A DNA stretch of 13,269 nt from Pyrinomonadaceae bacterium (GTDB taxonomy: Bacteria > Acidobacteriota > Blastocatellia > Pyrinomonadales > Pyrinomonadaceae), in assembly GCA_013812565.1 (NCBI GenBank), contig JACCTF010000176.1, positions 1 through 13,269 on the forward strand, in the 5' to 3' direction. The translations under genes and the position numbers were made by a program. Position 1 is the first letter of the stretch; each line of letters begins with the position of its first letter. This document shows positions 1-6,105 of this stretch, one piece after another. The notes beneath the pieces are model-generated. The model worked only from the letters and a program-made list of their open reading frames with translations. It was not told where the DNA came from and ran no database searches.

Positions 1-2
1 AC

Positions 3-164
3 ATTGGTGTTATCGATCTACGTTCAAATAAGTTTCTGCCGATAATCACATACAAAGGGTACGATACCAACATGAGTTGGTCGCCGGATAGCAAATCACT
101 AGCTGTTGAGTCCCACGACATCGTGTACACAAAAGTCCCACGACATCGTGGACACTTTAATTGA
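3..164 (+). pseudogene. 3' fragment of a PD40/TolB-like propeller protein gene, interrupted by the IS
   Basis: An open plus-strand frame enters from the window edge and runs to a TGA at 162-164. Its native part (to about 103) encodes one recognisable WD40-like PD40 blade, with the signature WSPDSKSLAVE, preceded by a segment reading IGVIDLRSNKFLPI. PD40 blades build TolB-type beta propellers that bind proteins or ligands, usually outside the cytoplasm. From about position 104 the frame runs into the terminal repeats of the insertion sequence, so the last 19 or so codons are IS-derived. No continuation of the propeller was seen on the far side of the IS (after 1741). The gene is therefore probably truncated, although its 5' part lies outside the window and cannot be judged. 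It could be the tail of another kinase-PD40 protein like the one at 7550-12673, but a single blade cannot show this. Confidence 0.55.
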
Positions 165-191
165 GTAGAAGTCCCACGACATCGTGGACAC
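111..191 (+). repeat. Left-end iterons of the IS (three copies)
   Basis: Three direct copies of a 20-bp motif start at 111, 136 and 172. The second and third are identical (TCCCACGACATCGTGGACAC). The first differs by one base near its 3' end and overlaps the terminal inverted repeat. The core CCACGA-CA-TCGTGG is itself an almost perfect palindrome with 6-bp arms. Spacing is irregular (25 and 36 bp), so this is not a CRISPR array. Likely role: repeated transposase binding sites, possibly also an operator for the transposase promoter, since the gene starts 65 bp downstream. Confidence 0.8.
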
Positions 192-255
192 TTCTTCTGC
201 TAACCCTGTAAATACTGGCTTTTATCTCCTTCATGACGGCTTTTACTAAGCCATT

Positions 256-1513
256 ATGAACGAGATAAATTCTGACGAAATTGCGCTTCGCCGCAAAGCT
301 TGCAAGCTCTTTGACAAAGGTGTTCGGGTCACTCACATCCTCAAGCTCATTCCCCGCTCGCGCTCCTGGCTTTATAAATGGAAGCAGCGGTTTGCTGCAG
401 AAGGATTTGCTGCGCTCGATAGTCTGGACAAAGCCCCGCGTCACTCGCCGCACGAGTACCCGCACAAGGTGGTCGCGCTGGTGCGGCGCATCCGCCACCG
501 TTTGCAACGTGGTAGTGTCGGGTTGGTCGGCGCACGCTCCATCCGGCGCGAGTTGAAACAGCGCCATGCGCTCAAACGAGTGCCCGGCCTGACCTCGATC
601 AATCGGTGGTTGAAAGAGGCTGGACTGGTCGCCACTGCTGTGGCGGAGCCGGAGAAGATTTACTACCCGGCTCCGCAGCTGAACCCCGCTGTGGTCTTTC
701 ACGCCTGTGACTGGACGCAGCGTTATCTCACGGGTGGCGAGAAAGTTTTTGCCTTTCACACGGTCGATCTGCACACACATGCCTTGTGGCAGACGGTTGG
801 GCGCGACAAAACCACGGCCACCGTGCGGACACACGCGCTCGGTGTGTGGCAAGAGTTGGGCCTTCCCGGATTTCCTGCAACTGGACAACGATGCCGCCTT
901 CACTGGCTTGGGCAAAAAGAGCCGTGTTTTTGGCTCTTTCGTGCGGCTGTGTTTGTACTTCGGGATTGAATTGATCTTCATTCCGCCCGCCGAAGCCAAA
1001 CGCAACTCGCTGGTCGAGGGCATCAACCATCTGTGGTCGCATGGCTTTTGGGAGAAGAACGATTTCACTTCGTGGCGAGACTTCGCGCGCAAGCGGGGGA
1101 AGTTCCTCTCCTGGTATGCCGATTATGAGCCGCCCACTTTGGGCGGCTTGTGTGTCGGGCAAGCCAGTGCTTTGGCCAGACGGCGCAAATTGAAGCGGCG
1201 CGAAGTGATTGCCGTGCCTGCCCAGTTGCCGCTCTGTGCAGGACGGATACATTTCGTCCGCCAGGTCAGTGCCACTGGAGAGATCGAGCTTCTGAAAGAG
1301 CACTGGAAAGTAAGCAAACGGCTGGCACACAAGTATGTGTGGGCGACGCTCTCGACCAACGGGCAGCGTCTGGAAATTTATCATCGGCCGAGTGCGCGGG
1401 CACAGCCGCGATTGGTCAAACAGTATGCGTATGCGATGGGTGAGCGAGTCTCGCCGCTGCTGGCGTGTTATCGGCGGAGCCACAGAAGGATCAGTGTGTT
1501 GAAGTTGATTTGA
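256..1513 (+). pseudogene. IS481-like DDE transposase, split by a +1 frameshift
   Basis: The first frame (from ATG 256) encodes a basic N-terminal helix-turn-helix region (about residues 10-125, with RSRSWLYKWKQRF and SINRWLKEAG segments) and the first part of an RNase H-like catalytic core containing D152 in CDWTQRY and the VDLHTHALW strand. The family-like sequence stops after LGLP at 865-867. It resumes one base later in frame +2 as DFLQLDNDAAF, carrying the second Asp, followed by the catalytic Glu in NSLVEGINHLW and a C-terminal region ending at TGA 1511-1513. Joined by dropping one G near 867-869, the product would be about 418 residues, a normal length for this group. The shift point CCC-GGA could allow a Pro-tRNA to slip +1 to CCG, but a simple one-base insertion or sequencing error is at least as likely. 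As read, the gene is not translated intact. Confidence 0.8.
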
Positions 1514-1676
1514 GAACATGACGACAGCATCAGCCGACATCCACGCCGTGGCACAGCACAGCCAAAATAGATGGCTTAGTGCGCGACTCAAGTTCGAGGG
1601 GCGAGAGCGCCAAAGAGCCTGTGAAATGGGCTTTTTGCTGCTCTGCGCCCAATAGCGAAAACAGAATGTGGTAAAA

Positions 1677-1734
1677 ATGTCCACGATGTCGTGAGACATG
1701 CTTCAGTTAAGAATTTGTCCACGATGTCGTGGTA
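1677..1734 (-). repeat. Right-end iterons of the IS (two copies)
   Basis: Two inverted copies of the left-end motif lie at 1677-1696 and 1715-1734. Each matches the left consensus at 18 of 20 positions and keeps the 12-bp core CACGACATCGTG (read on the minus strand). The outer copy lies inside the terminal inverted repeat. The two copies are spaced 38 bp apart, similar to the outermost spacing on the left. They are probably transposase binding sites. Confidence 0.75.
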
Positions 1735-1742
1735 CTCGACAA

Positions 1743-1851
1743 GTAGGCAGTAGGCAGTAGGCATGCGTTGATGGGATGTCGTTGGGTGTCAAGTTTATAT
1801 TTCATCTGAGGGCTGTCGAAATTGGGGGGCTGCTTTCTGTCTACTGCTTTC
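1743..1851. repeat. Inverted heptamer-repeat element
   Basis: Three perfect tandem copies of the heptamer GTAGGCA occupy 1743-1763. Read on the opposite strand, 1831-1851 holds the related heptamers GAAAGCA, GTAGACA and GAAAGCA. The two arms could pair into an imperfect stem of about 21 bp around a loop of about 67 bp. The left arm directly abuts the right end of the IS, and the right arm sits 15 bp downstream of the Trx-MsrB stop codon, so the element could also act as a transcript end. The same layout recurs elsewhere in this window with other heptamers. Confidence 0.6.
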
Positions 1852-1865
1852 TCTATGCGATTCTA

Positions 1866-2936
1866 TTATTTCTTCTCGAAATCGAGCGAGATTGAGTTCA
1901 TGCAGTAGCGCAAGCCCGTCGGCTTTGGGCCGTCATCAAAGACGTGTCCGAGATGAGCGTCGCACCGCGCGCATACAACCTCTGTGCGCTTCATGCCGTG
2001 GCTTGCATCGACCACTTCTTTAACGCTCGCCGCGGCGGCGGTTGGGGCATAGAAACTGGGCCAGCCGGTGCCGGAATCAAATTTAGTGTCGGAGTTAAAC
2101 AACTCGTTATGACAAGCGGCGCAGTAGTAAACTCCTTTCTCATGGTTGTCGTTATACGTACCCGTGAAAGCGCGCTCGGTGCCTTTCTTTCGCATGACCT
2201 GAAACTGCTCCGGCGTCATTTCTCGTTGCCACTCTTCATCTGTCTTATTAATTTTTTCTGTCATTGCTAATCCCTTCCCTCTGCTTGAATCAGAATTTGC
2301 TTTTGTCGATTTTGTTTCCTCGGCGAGAAGCTTCTGGATGACTTGTTCCATCTCGTTATACATCCCTTCGCCGATGTGCGTGAAGCGCACGCGCCCTTGT
2401 TTATCAAGGATCACTGTTGTGGGCCACGCGTGTATGCCGTAGGCGCGCCACGTTTCGTAATTGTTATCTGTAACGACGGGGTAACTAATACCCAAACGCT
2501 GCACTTCGCGGCGCACGTTCTCCATGTTCTTTTCATAATCGGATTCGGGCGAATGCACGCCGATGGTTGTCAACCCGTCTTTGCGGTAGAGCGTATCCCA
2601 ACGCTTTAAGGTGGGCAGCGTGTTGCGGCAGTTATGACAACCGAACGTCCAGAAATCGACGACCACAACGCGTCCCTGCAACGCTTTGAGCGTCAGCGAA
2701 TCGGAATTGATCCATGTGCCTTCTAACAGCGCAGGCGCACGCATGGCGCTACGCGCCGGGATCAAGACATCGCGTTTGGCATCAGGTGTCTCAGTATGAA
2801 TCGCATCCTCTACCGCAGCAACGGACACGGGTTTTTCATTCGTTGAACGAAGTGGTTTAGTCCACCCGCCGGCTGCAAAAAGAAAAGCTCCAGCTATCAC
2901 AGCTAAGCCGGTTACTCGAATAATCCAGTGCTTCAT
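1866..2936 (-). CDS. msrB: Membrane-anchored thioredoxin-like/MsrB fusion (peptide-methionine (R)-S-oxide reductase)
   Basis: The 356-residue protein should reduce methionine-R-sulfoxide in proteins outside the cytoplasm. Residues 5-22 form a hydrophobic signal/anchor. Residues about 65-205 are a TlpA-like thioredoxin fold with the redox motif C100-H-N-C103 and the cis-Pro segment HAWPTT (P172). Residues about 225-353 are a complete MsrB domain: zinc pairs C272/C275 and C322/C325, the GTGWPSF loop, GHVF (H331), and the catalytic C345 in RYCMNS. The usual second (resolving) Cys of SGCGWPSF is Thr here. The fused thioredoxin domain would supply electrons, as in Neisseria PilB, but no MsrA domain is present. 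The start is supported by AAAGGAG 8-9 bases upstream. M225 begins a sequence typical of stand-alone MsrB and has its own ribosome binding site, so a shorter cytoplasmic form is possible. The next gene upstream on this strand is 189 bp away. Confidence 0.93.
   Translation of the reverse strand: MKHWIIRVTGLAVIAGAFLFAAGGWTKPLRSTNEKPVSVAAVEDAIHTETPDAKRDVLIPARSAMRAPALLEGTWINSDSLTLKALQGRVVVVDFWTFGCHNCRNTLPTLKRWDTLYRKDGLTTIGVHSPESDYEKNMENVRREVQRLGISYPVVTDNNYETWRAYGIHAWPTTVILDKQGRVRFTHIGEGMYNEMEQVIQKLLAEETKSTKANSDSSRGKGLAMTEKINKTDEEWQREMTPEQFQVMRKKGTERAFTGTYNDNHEKGVYYCAACHNELFNSDTKFDSGTGWPSFYAPTAAAASVKEVVDASHGMKRTEVVCARCDAHLGHVFDDGPKPTGLRYCMNSISLDFEKK
2262..2280 (-). promoter_or_regulatory. Internal ribosome binding site and start codon for the MsrB domain
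   Basis: Inside the Trx-MsrB gene, minus-strand AGGGAAGGGA (2280-2271) precedes an in-frame ATG (2264-2262, residue M225) by 6 bases. The peptide that follows, [12 protein letters not shown], resembles the N-terminus of free-standing cytoplasmic MsrB proteins. This suggests either a second translation product or the relic of a separate msrB gene that was fused to the upstream thioredoxin gene. Confidence 0.45.
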
Positions 2937-3082
2937 TAAATGCTCCTTTCAATAATTCCTTCAGTGTTTGTTTCCGCTCTGATTTTTCACTACTTGTTTA
3001 ATACCGATGTCGATTGATTTTATTCCCTTGATGTTTGATGCCCTAGGATCAATCCTAAGAAAGTGATTTCCGGTGAAGTTGT

Positions 3083-3109
3083 AAACGAAGAAAATCGTCT
3101 GAAACGATT
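3083..3109 (-). terminator. Weak putative rho-independent terminator after the phosphatase gene
   Basis: On the minus strand a 6-bp stem AATCGT/ACGATT with a 5-base loop (3109-3093) is followed by a T-rich run, TTTTCTTCGTTT. It lies 16 bp past the phosphatase stop codon. The stem is short and only partly GC, so function is uncertain. Confidence 0.3.
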
Positions 3110-3125
3110 ATTGGGCTGCGCTGTG

Positions 3126-3701
3126 TTAACGAACCGCGCTAGGCGCTAAGACCATAGCCGTGCGCTGCGACCGACGCAGATAATAGTCGCGTATGTAATC
3201 TTTCTTTCCTCGCTGCCACCACCTCATGCCATAATTGTTGGCCTCTGCCTTCGCCCGCTCGCTCGTCCAGCCGTCATGCTTGATGTGATAGATAGCGATG
3301 ACTGCGCCCGTGCGGTCAGCGCCGCGCCGGCAATGAACGAAAACAGGTTGGTTGTCTGGCCTGTTGATAATTGACAACGCATGCTCAACCTGCTCGTCTG
3401 TTGGTCTGCCGAGCCTCTCAAAAGGCGCATTGAAGTAACGCAAACCTGCCGCCCGCGCTTCCTGTTCTTCCGTCTGCGCGCGTTCATCACGGGCACGCAA
3501 ATTCACAACTGTTTTGACGCCAAGCTGAGCGAGCCGCTGCATTCCGCCACGCTTCGGTTGTGCGCCGCGATAAAGCTGTTCGTTGACTCGATGAAAGTTC
3601 GGCAGTTCTTTGTAGTTCAAACCACTTTGAGCAATGCTCTCGGATGCAACGCATAGTAAAGCAGCCGCCACGGCGATGAATCTAATGAATCTTTCTTTCA
3701 T
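3126..3701 (-). CDS. Exported CX5R tyrosine/dual-specificity-type phosphatase
   Basis: The 191-residue protein begins with a signal peptide (MKERFIRF followed by a hydrophobic stretch to about residue 20, with likely cleavage near residues 24-26), so it should act in the periplasm or outside the cell. The mature part matches small cysteine phosphatases of the DSP/SIW14-like type: the segment FHRVNEQLYRGAQPKRGG, then the sheet GVKTVVNLRAR, and the active-site P-loop H123-C124-RRGAD-R130-T-G, which carries the catalytic Cys and phosphate-binding Arg. D101 or D117 could serve as the general acid, but this cannot be decided by eye. The C-terminal WWQRGKKDYIRDYYLR segment is basic and aromatic. 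The start is supported by AGGGAAAG upstream. Substrate is unknown; phosphoprotein, phosphoinositide or polyphosphate are all possible for this superfamily. The attC-like site lies 37 bp upstream of its start. Confidence 0.85.
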   Translation of the reverse strand: MKERFIRFIAVAAALLCVASESIAQSGLNYKELPNFHRVNEQLYRGAQPKRGGMQRLAQLGVKTVVNLRARDERAQTEEQEARAAGLRYFNAPFERLGRPTDEQVEHALSIINRPDNQPVFVHCRRGADRTGAVIAIYHIKHDGWTSERAKAEANNYGMRWWQRGKKDYIRDYYLRRSQRTAMVLAPSAVR

Positions 3702-3737
3702 GATTTATTATCTTTCCCTGTAATTACAGAAAGCAAC

Positions 3738-3815
3738 GCCTAACGAAACGCTGAGGTGCCGCTCACCGCGGATCGCAGCGACGACGCGGCGATCACTTTC
3801 AGCGCAAAGTTAGGC
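3738..3815 (+). other. attC-like integron recombination site (orphan)
   Basis: The 78-bp site starts with GCCTAAC (3738-3744, fits RYYYAAC) and ends with GTTAGGC (3809-3815, fits GTTRRRY), a perfect inverted pair. Inside these are unpaired 4-base spacers GAAA and CAAA, then a second perfect pair CGCTGA/TCAGCG (3749-3754 and 3799-3804), then mismatched bases (G3755 against TT 3797-3798), then pairs GTG/CAC and CCGC/GCGG with a CGAT bulge, and a variable loop. This reproduces the R box, central spacer, L box, extrahelical bases and variable terminal structure of integron attC sites. No integron integrase or second attC was seen in the window. It could alternatively be an unrelated palindromic element. 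Confidence 0.6.
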
Positions 3816-3950
3816 GATAGTTCCTGTGTCCCATTGTCATGTGTTTTGATTTTGCTTTTTACCACGTGATGCTGAGTGGGGAGTATCACTTTAAGGGAAC
3901 AAACCGGCTGGAGGATATTGCCTACAATACGCTAAATCGAACCACTTGAA

Positions 3951-3975
3951 ATCCGTAGACTTTGCGTCTACGGAT
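3951..3975. other. Perfect 10-bp hairpin
   Basis: ATCCGTAGAC and GTCTACGGAT form a perfect 10-bp stem around the loop TTTGC. Neither side is followed by a T-run, so it is not a standard terminator. Its role is unknown; a REP-like palindrome is one possibility. Confidence 0.5.
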
Positions 3976-4002
3976 TGAATGCTGACGGATTCTGAACCAA
4001 CA

Positions 4003-4074
4003 CCACAGAGTCACAGAGTGGGCACAGAGATAACTTATTCCTGCTCTGTGCATCCCCTCTCTGTGACTCTGTGG
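4003..4074. repeat. Inverted octamer-repeat palindrome (CACAGAG type)
   Basis: The 16-bp arm CCACAGAGTCACAGAG (4003-4018) is perfectly inverted at 4059-4074, and an inner CACAGAG (4023-4029) pairs with CTCTGTG (4044-4050). Each arm is a tandem of a near-octamer (CCACAGAG, TCACAGAG). The element lies 75 bp past the oxidoreductase stop, so the transcript could fold into a long stem there. Outer arms with CACAGAG/CTCTGTG recur at 6926-7020. Confidence 0.7.
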
Positions 4075-4149
4075 TTAACTAATCTTCCATCATGTGCCTA
4101 TATCGCGTGTCGCGCTTTAGGATAAAGTCTTGTACGGTTGCTGATATCC

Positions 4150-5451
4150 CTATACCAGTTCGGTTTGACCAGGGATAGCAATAGCGGGCACAGGCATTGG
4201 CCCCCAAGTTAGCTTTGCCGGCATCAGAGCCTCTTTAGAGTTTAGCGCCTGCTCCCATGTGACTAATCGGCCAGTGTATGCAGACATGCGCCCCATGATG
4301 CCCGTCAGCGTGCTCTCGGCAACCGACTTCAACTCGTTGAGCGGTTTCCCTGCACGTATGCTTTCAATCAAGTCGGTGTGTTCTTGAACGTAAGGGTCGT
4401 TGTCTTCCTCCGTGAAGCGCCAATTCTTTTGTCCGGTGATTGAATACCTTGTGTAGCTATCAATCCGGGCGGTGCCTTTAGCGCCGATGAAGACCTCGGC
4501 AATCTTCTTGTCACAGTTCGCCATTTGACGACTCATGCTCGTTACGTGAACGTCGTTCTCATATTCATAATCGATTGTGAAGTGATCATAGATGTGACCG
4601 TAGGCCGGATCGGTCCTGGCCTGGCGACCTCCCATACCGTTGGCGCTGACGGGATGTGACCCGAGCGCCCAGTTGATCGCGTCAAGCTGATGGACATGTT
4701 GCTCAACGATGTGATCGCCTGACAGGTAAGTGAAGTAGTACCAGTTACGCATCTGCCATTCCGCATCGCTCCAGTTCGGCTCTCGCGGAAACATCCACAA
4801 GGTCCCTGTATTGAAGTAACACCGGGCGGCGAGGACGGGGCCAATCGCTCCGTCATGAATCAGCTTCATCGTTTGGAGGTATCCGGTCTTGTGCCGGTTC
4901 TGCGTACCGGCGGCAACCCCGATCCCTTTAGCTTTCGCATCCTCTGCAACCGCGAGACATGTACGAACGCCCGGGCCGTCAACGGCGATTGGCTTCTCCG
5001 CGAAGGTGTGTTTGCCGGCCGCGACCGAAGCTTTGAGATGTTGTGGTCGAAAGCCGGGCGGGGTCGCGAGGATCACATAATTAACGTCTTTGAGCGCGAG
5101 CGCCTTTTCATAAGCGTCAAAGCCGACGAAGCAGCGATCATCCGAGACATCCACTTTGTCTCCGAGCGGCTTGAGCGTCACGCGGCTTTGATCGAGACGA
5201 TCCTTGAAGAGATCAGCCATGGCGATTAACTTAACGCCCGGCGCAGCGTCAAGCACGTTCTTGGCGGCTCCGGTTCCGCGCCCGCCGCAGCCGATAAGAG
5301 CTACATTGATTGTGTCGCTGCCTGCTGCATACGCGCTCGGAATCACATTTAAGTTTGCTGCGATAGTAGTCCCAACGACAGCCGCGCTCGATGTTTTCAG
5401 AAAGCTTCGGCGCGAGGAAGTTTGTTTATTAAGATCGCTTAGTTTGTGCAT
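4150..5451 (-). CDS. Tat-exported Gfo/Idh/MocA family oxidoreductase
   Basis: The 433-residue protein is an NAD(P)-dependent dehydrogenase-type enzyme, probably acting on a sugar, inositol or related substrate. The N-terminus carries a twin-arginine signal (S13-R14-R15-S-F-L-K, then hydrophobic to about residue 40, AYA at the cleavage region), indicating folded export with its cofactor. The Rossmann motif is IGCGGRG (residues 53-59). The family hallmark A-E-K-P lies at 151-154, and a His/Asp-rich active-site segment GDHIVEQHVHQLD at 245-257. The C-terminal part fits the GFO_IDH_MocA substrate domain. The start at 5451 is preferred over an in-frame ATG at 5520 because GGAG lies 7 bases upstream and the Tat motif then sits at a usual distance from the N-terminus. 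Exported members of this family are common in Acidobacteriota, Planctomycetota and Bacteroidota. The exact substrate cannot be read from the sequence. Confidence 0.92.
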   Translation of the reverse strand: MHKLSDLNKQTSSRRSFLKTSSAAVVGTTIAANLNVIPSAYAAGSDTINVALIGCGGRGTGAAKNVLDAAPGVKLIAMADLFKDRLDQSRVTLKPLGDKVDVSDDRCFVGFDAYEKALALKDVNYVILATPPGFRPQHLKASVAAGKHTFAEKPIAVDGPGVRTCLAVAEDAKAKGIGVAAGTQNRHKTGYLQTMKLIHDGAIGPVLAARCYFNTGTLWMFPREPNWSDAEWQMRNWYYFTYLSGDHIVEQHVHQLDAINWALGSHPVSANGMGGRQARTDPAYGHIYDHFTIDYEYENDVHVTSMSRQMANCDKKIAEVFIGAKGTARIDSYTRYSITGQKNWRFTEEDNDPYVQEHTDLIESIRAGKPLNELKSVAESTLTGIMGRMSAYTGRLVTWEQALNSKEALMPAKLTWGPMPVPAIAIPGQTELV

Positions 5452-5458
5452 GTTTGTT

Positions 5459-5462
5459 CTCC
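5459..5462 (-). promoter_or_regulatory. Ribosome binding site deciding the oxidoreductase start
   Basis: Minus-strand GGAG stands 7 bases before ATG 5451-5449. The alternative upstream ATG (5520) has no comparable site, and its extra 23 residues do not resemble a Tat leader. Confidence 0.7.
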
Positions 5463-6086
5463 AGATGGGTTTGTTGCAGCCTCCTTGCAGGTTAAGAGAA
5501 TAACTTAGTGTATTTGACATCCCACGAGATCGTCACAGTTTCAACTTTCAACTCACCCTCACGCATGGGCAAGGGTCTTGATTTTGACGTTACCGTCAAG
5601 CGCCGGAGCAGAATCACATGGAATACGCGACCCCGCCGCTTGAGTGATGAAGAATCGTGCTTAACGAAAGAACTCGACGGAGGTTTAGAATAACATACAA
5701 TCCTTCTATTAATTCCACAGTCCCAATCACGCACAGGCGTCACTGCCGCTTCACACGGCAAGCGTGTACTTTTGCCGGCCTGCCGCCTCCACAAAAGGTA
5801 ACTTGACCCGTTGCCCATAAAGGCGATTCGGTAAAACAATTCTCGCCATGCGAGTCAGTAGCCGGGGAACCTCAACGAGGTAATCTCTGGCTTGGCTTTT
5901 TGCGTCCTCCAGAGTAGTTTGTCGTTCTCTTTTTGAAGAGTTTGGTTTTGCAGACAAGGATGAAGTAAGCTGTCGCGCATCATTTGCCGCAGCCGGTAAT
6001 ATATTCCCTGTCGGTAACGCATAAGGGCACCGGCACTCGTGTTTGACCGACACGAAGCGATAGCTCAGCAACAACATGAAAGAGAT
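5463..6086. other. Long intergenic stretch between divergent genes, no secure gene
   Basis: This region separates the divergently read oxidoreductase and metallo-hydrolase genes and must hold both promoters. A minus-strand frame ending at 5751 has a protein-like composition over its last 90 or so codons (about 6030-5751, including SKRERQTTLEDAKSQARDY) but lacks an ATG at a sensible place and a ribosome binding site. A second minus frame starting at ATG 6023 gives only about 54 codons. Neither matches a family I recognise, so at most this is a decayed gene. A partial match to the IS end motif sits at 5520-5533. Confidence 0.4.
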
Positions 6087-6105
6087 AGAAGGAGAATTGA
6101 AAATG
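6087..6105 (+). promoter_or_regulatory. Ribosome binding site deciding the metallo-hydrolase start
   Basis: AGAAGGAGA (6087-6095) lies 7 bases before ATG 6103. The earlier in-frame ATG at 6076 would translate through this site and has no such signal of its own, so 6103 is the likely start. Confidence 0.8.

Larger units (their letters stand above)
104..1741 (+). mobile_element. IS481-like insertion sequence with multi-copy terminal motifs
   Basis: The element is bounded by a 22-bp inverted repeat: 104-125 matches the reverse complement of 1720-1741 at 20 of 22 positions, beginning TGT at each outer end as is usual for IS481 relatives. It carries one transposase gene, split by a frameshift, at 256-1513. 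The 160 bp between the transposase stop and the right inner repeat holds no recognisable gene. No convincing target-site duplication is visible: the left flank ends in CACTAGC and the right flank begins AGTAGGC. The insertion may be old, or one flank may have been lost by deletion, which would also fit the missing 3' part of the PD40 gene. Family assignment rests on the transposase sequence pattern and the TG...CA ends. Confidence 0.8.
3816..4149. other. Intergenic stretch with hairpin and inverted repeat, no recognised gene
   Basis: Between the attC-like site and the oxidoreductase stop there is no gene I can support. A 36-codon plus-strand frame (3839-3949, ending in NRLEDIAYNTLNRTT) has a protein-like composition but no ribosome binding site and no recognised family; it may be a remnant or chance. 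The stretch also contains the hairpin at 3951-3975 and the octamer inverted repeat at 4003-4074, listed separately. Confidence 0.4.

Noticed and set aside
111..191. Three near-identical repeats resembling a short CRISPR array
   Set aside because: Spacing is only 5 and 16 bases and irregular, the repeats recur inverted at the other IS end, and no cas genes are present; they are IS end motifs.
157..1092. Long minus-strand open frame of 311 codons across the IS left half
   Set aside because: It mirrors the transposase coding sequence and runs through the IS end repeats; no family features were seen.
728..1699. Long minus-strand open frame of 323 codons across the transposase
   Set aside because: It is the complement of the transposase coding region, lacks any recognisable motif, and the plus-strand frames carry the clear DDE pattern.
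97..1748. Target-site duplication around the IS
   Set aside because: Flanks CACTAGC and AGTAGGC share only a few bases and cannot be read as a direct duplication.
3951..3975. Rho-independent terminator
   Set aside because: The 10-bp stem is perfect but neither strand has a following T-run, so it is listed only as a hairpin.
5452..5520. Oxidoreductase start at ATG 5520
   Set aside because: ATG 5451 has GGAG at 7 bases and places the twin-arginine motif at a usual distance; the longer form has neither.
6076..6102. Metallo-hydrolase start at ATG 6076
   Set aside because: The AGAAGGAGA site lies inside this stretch, properly spaced for ATG 6103.
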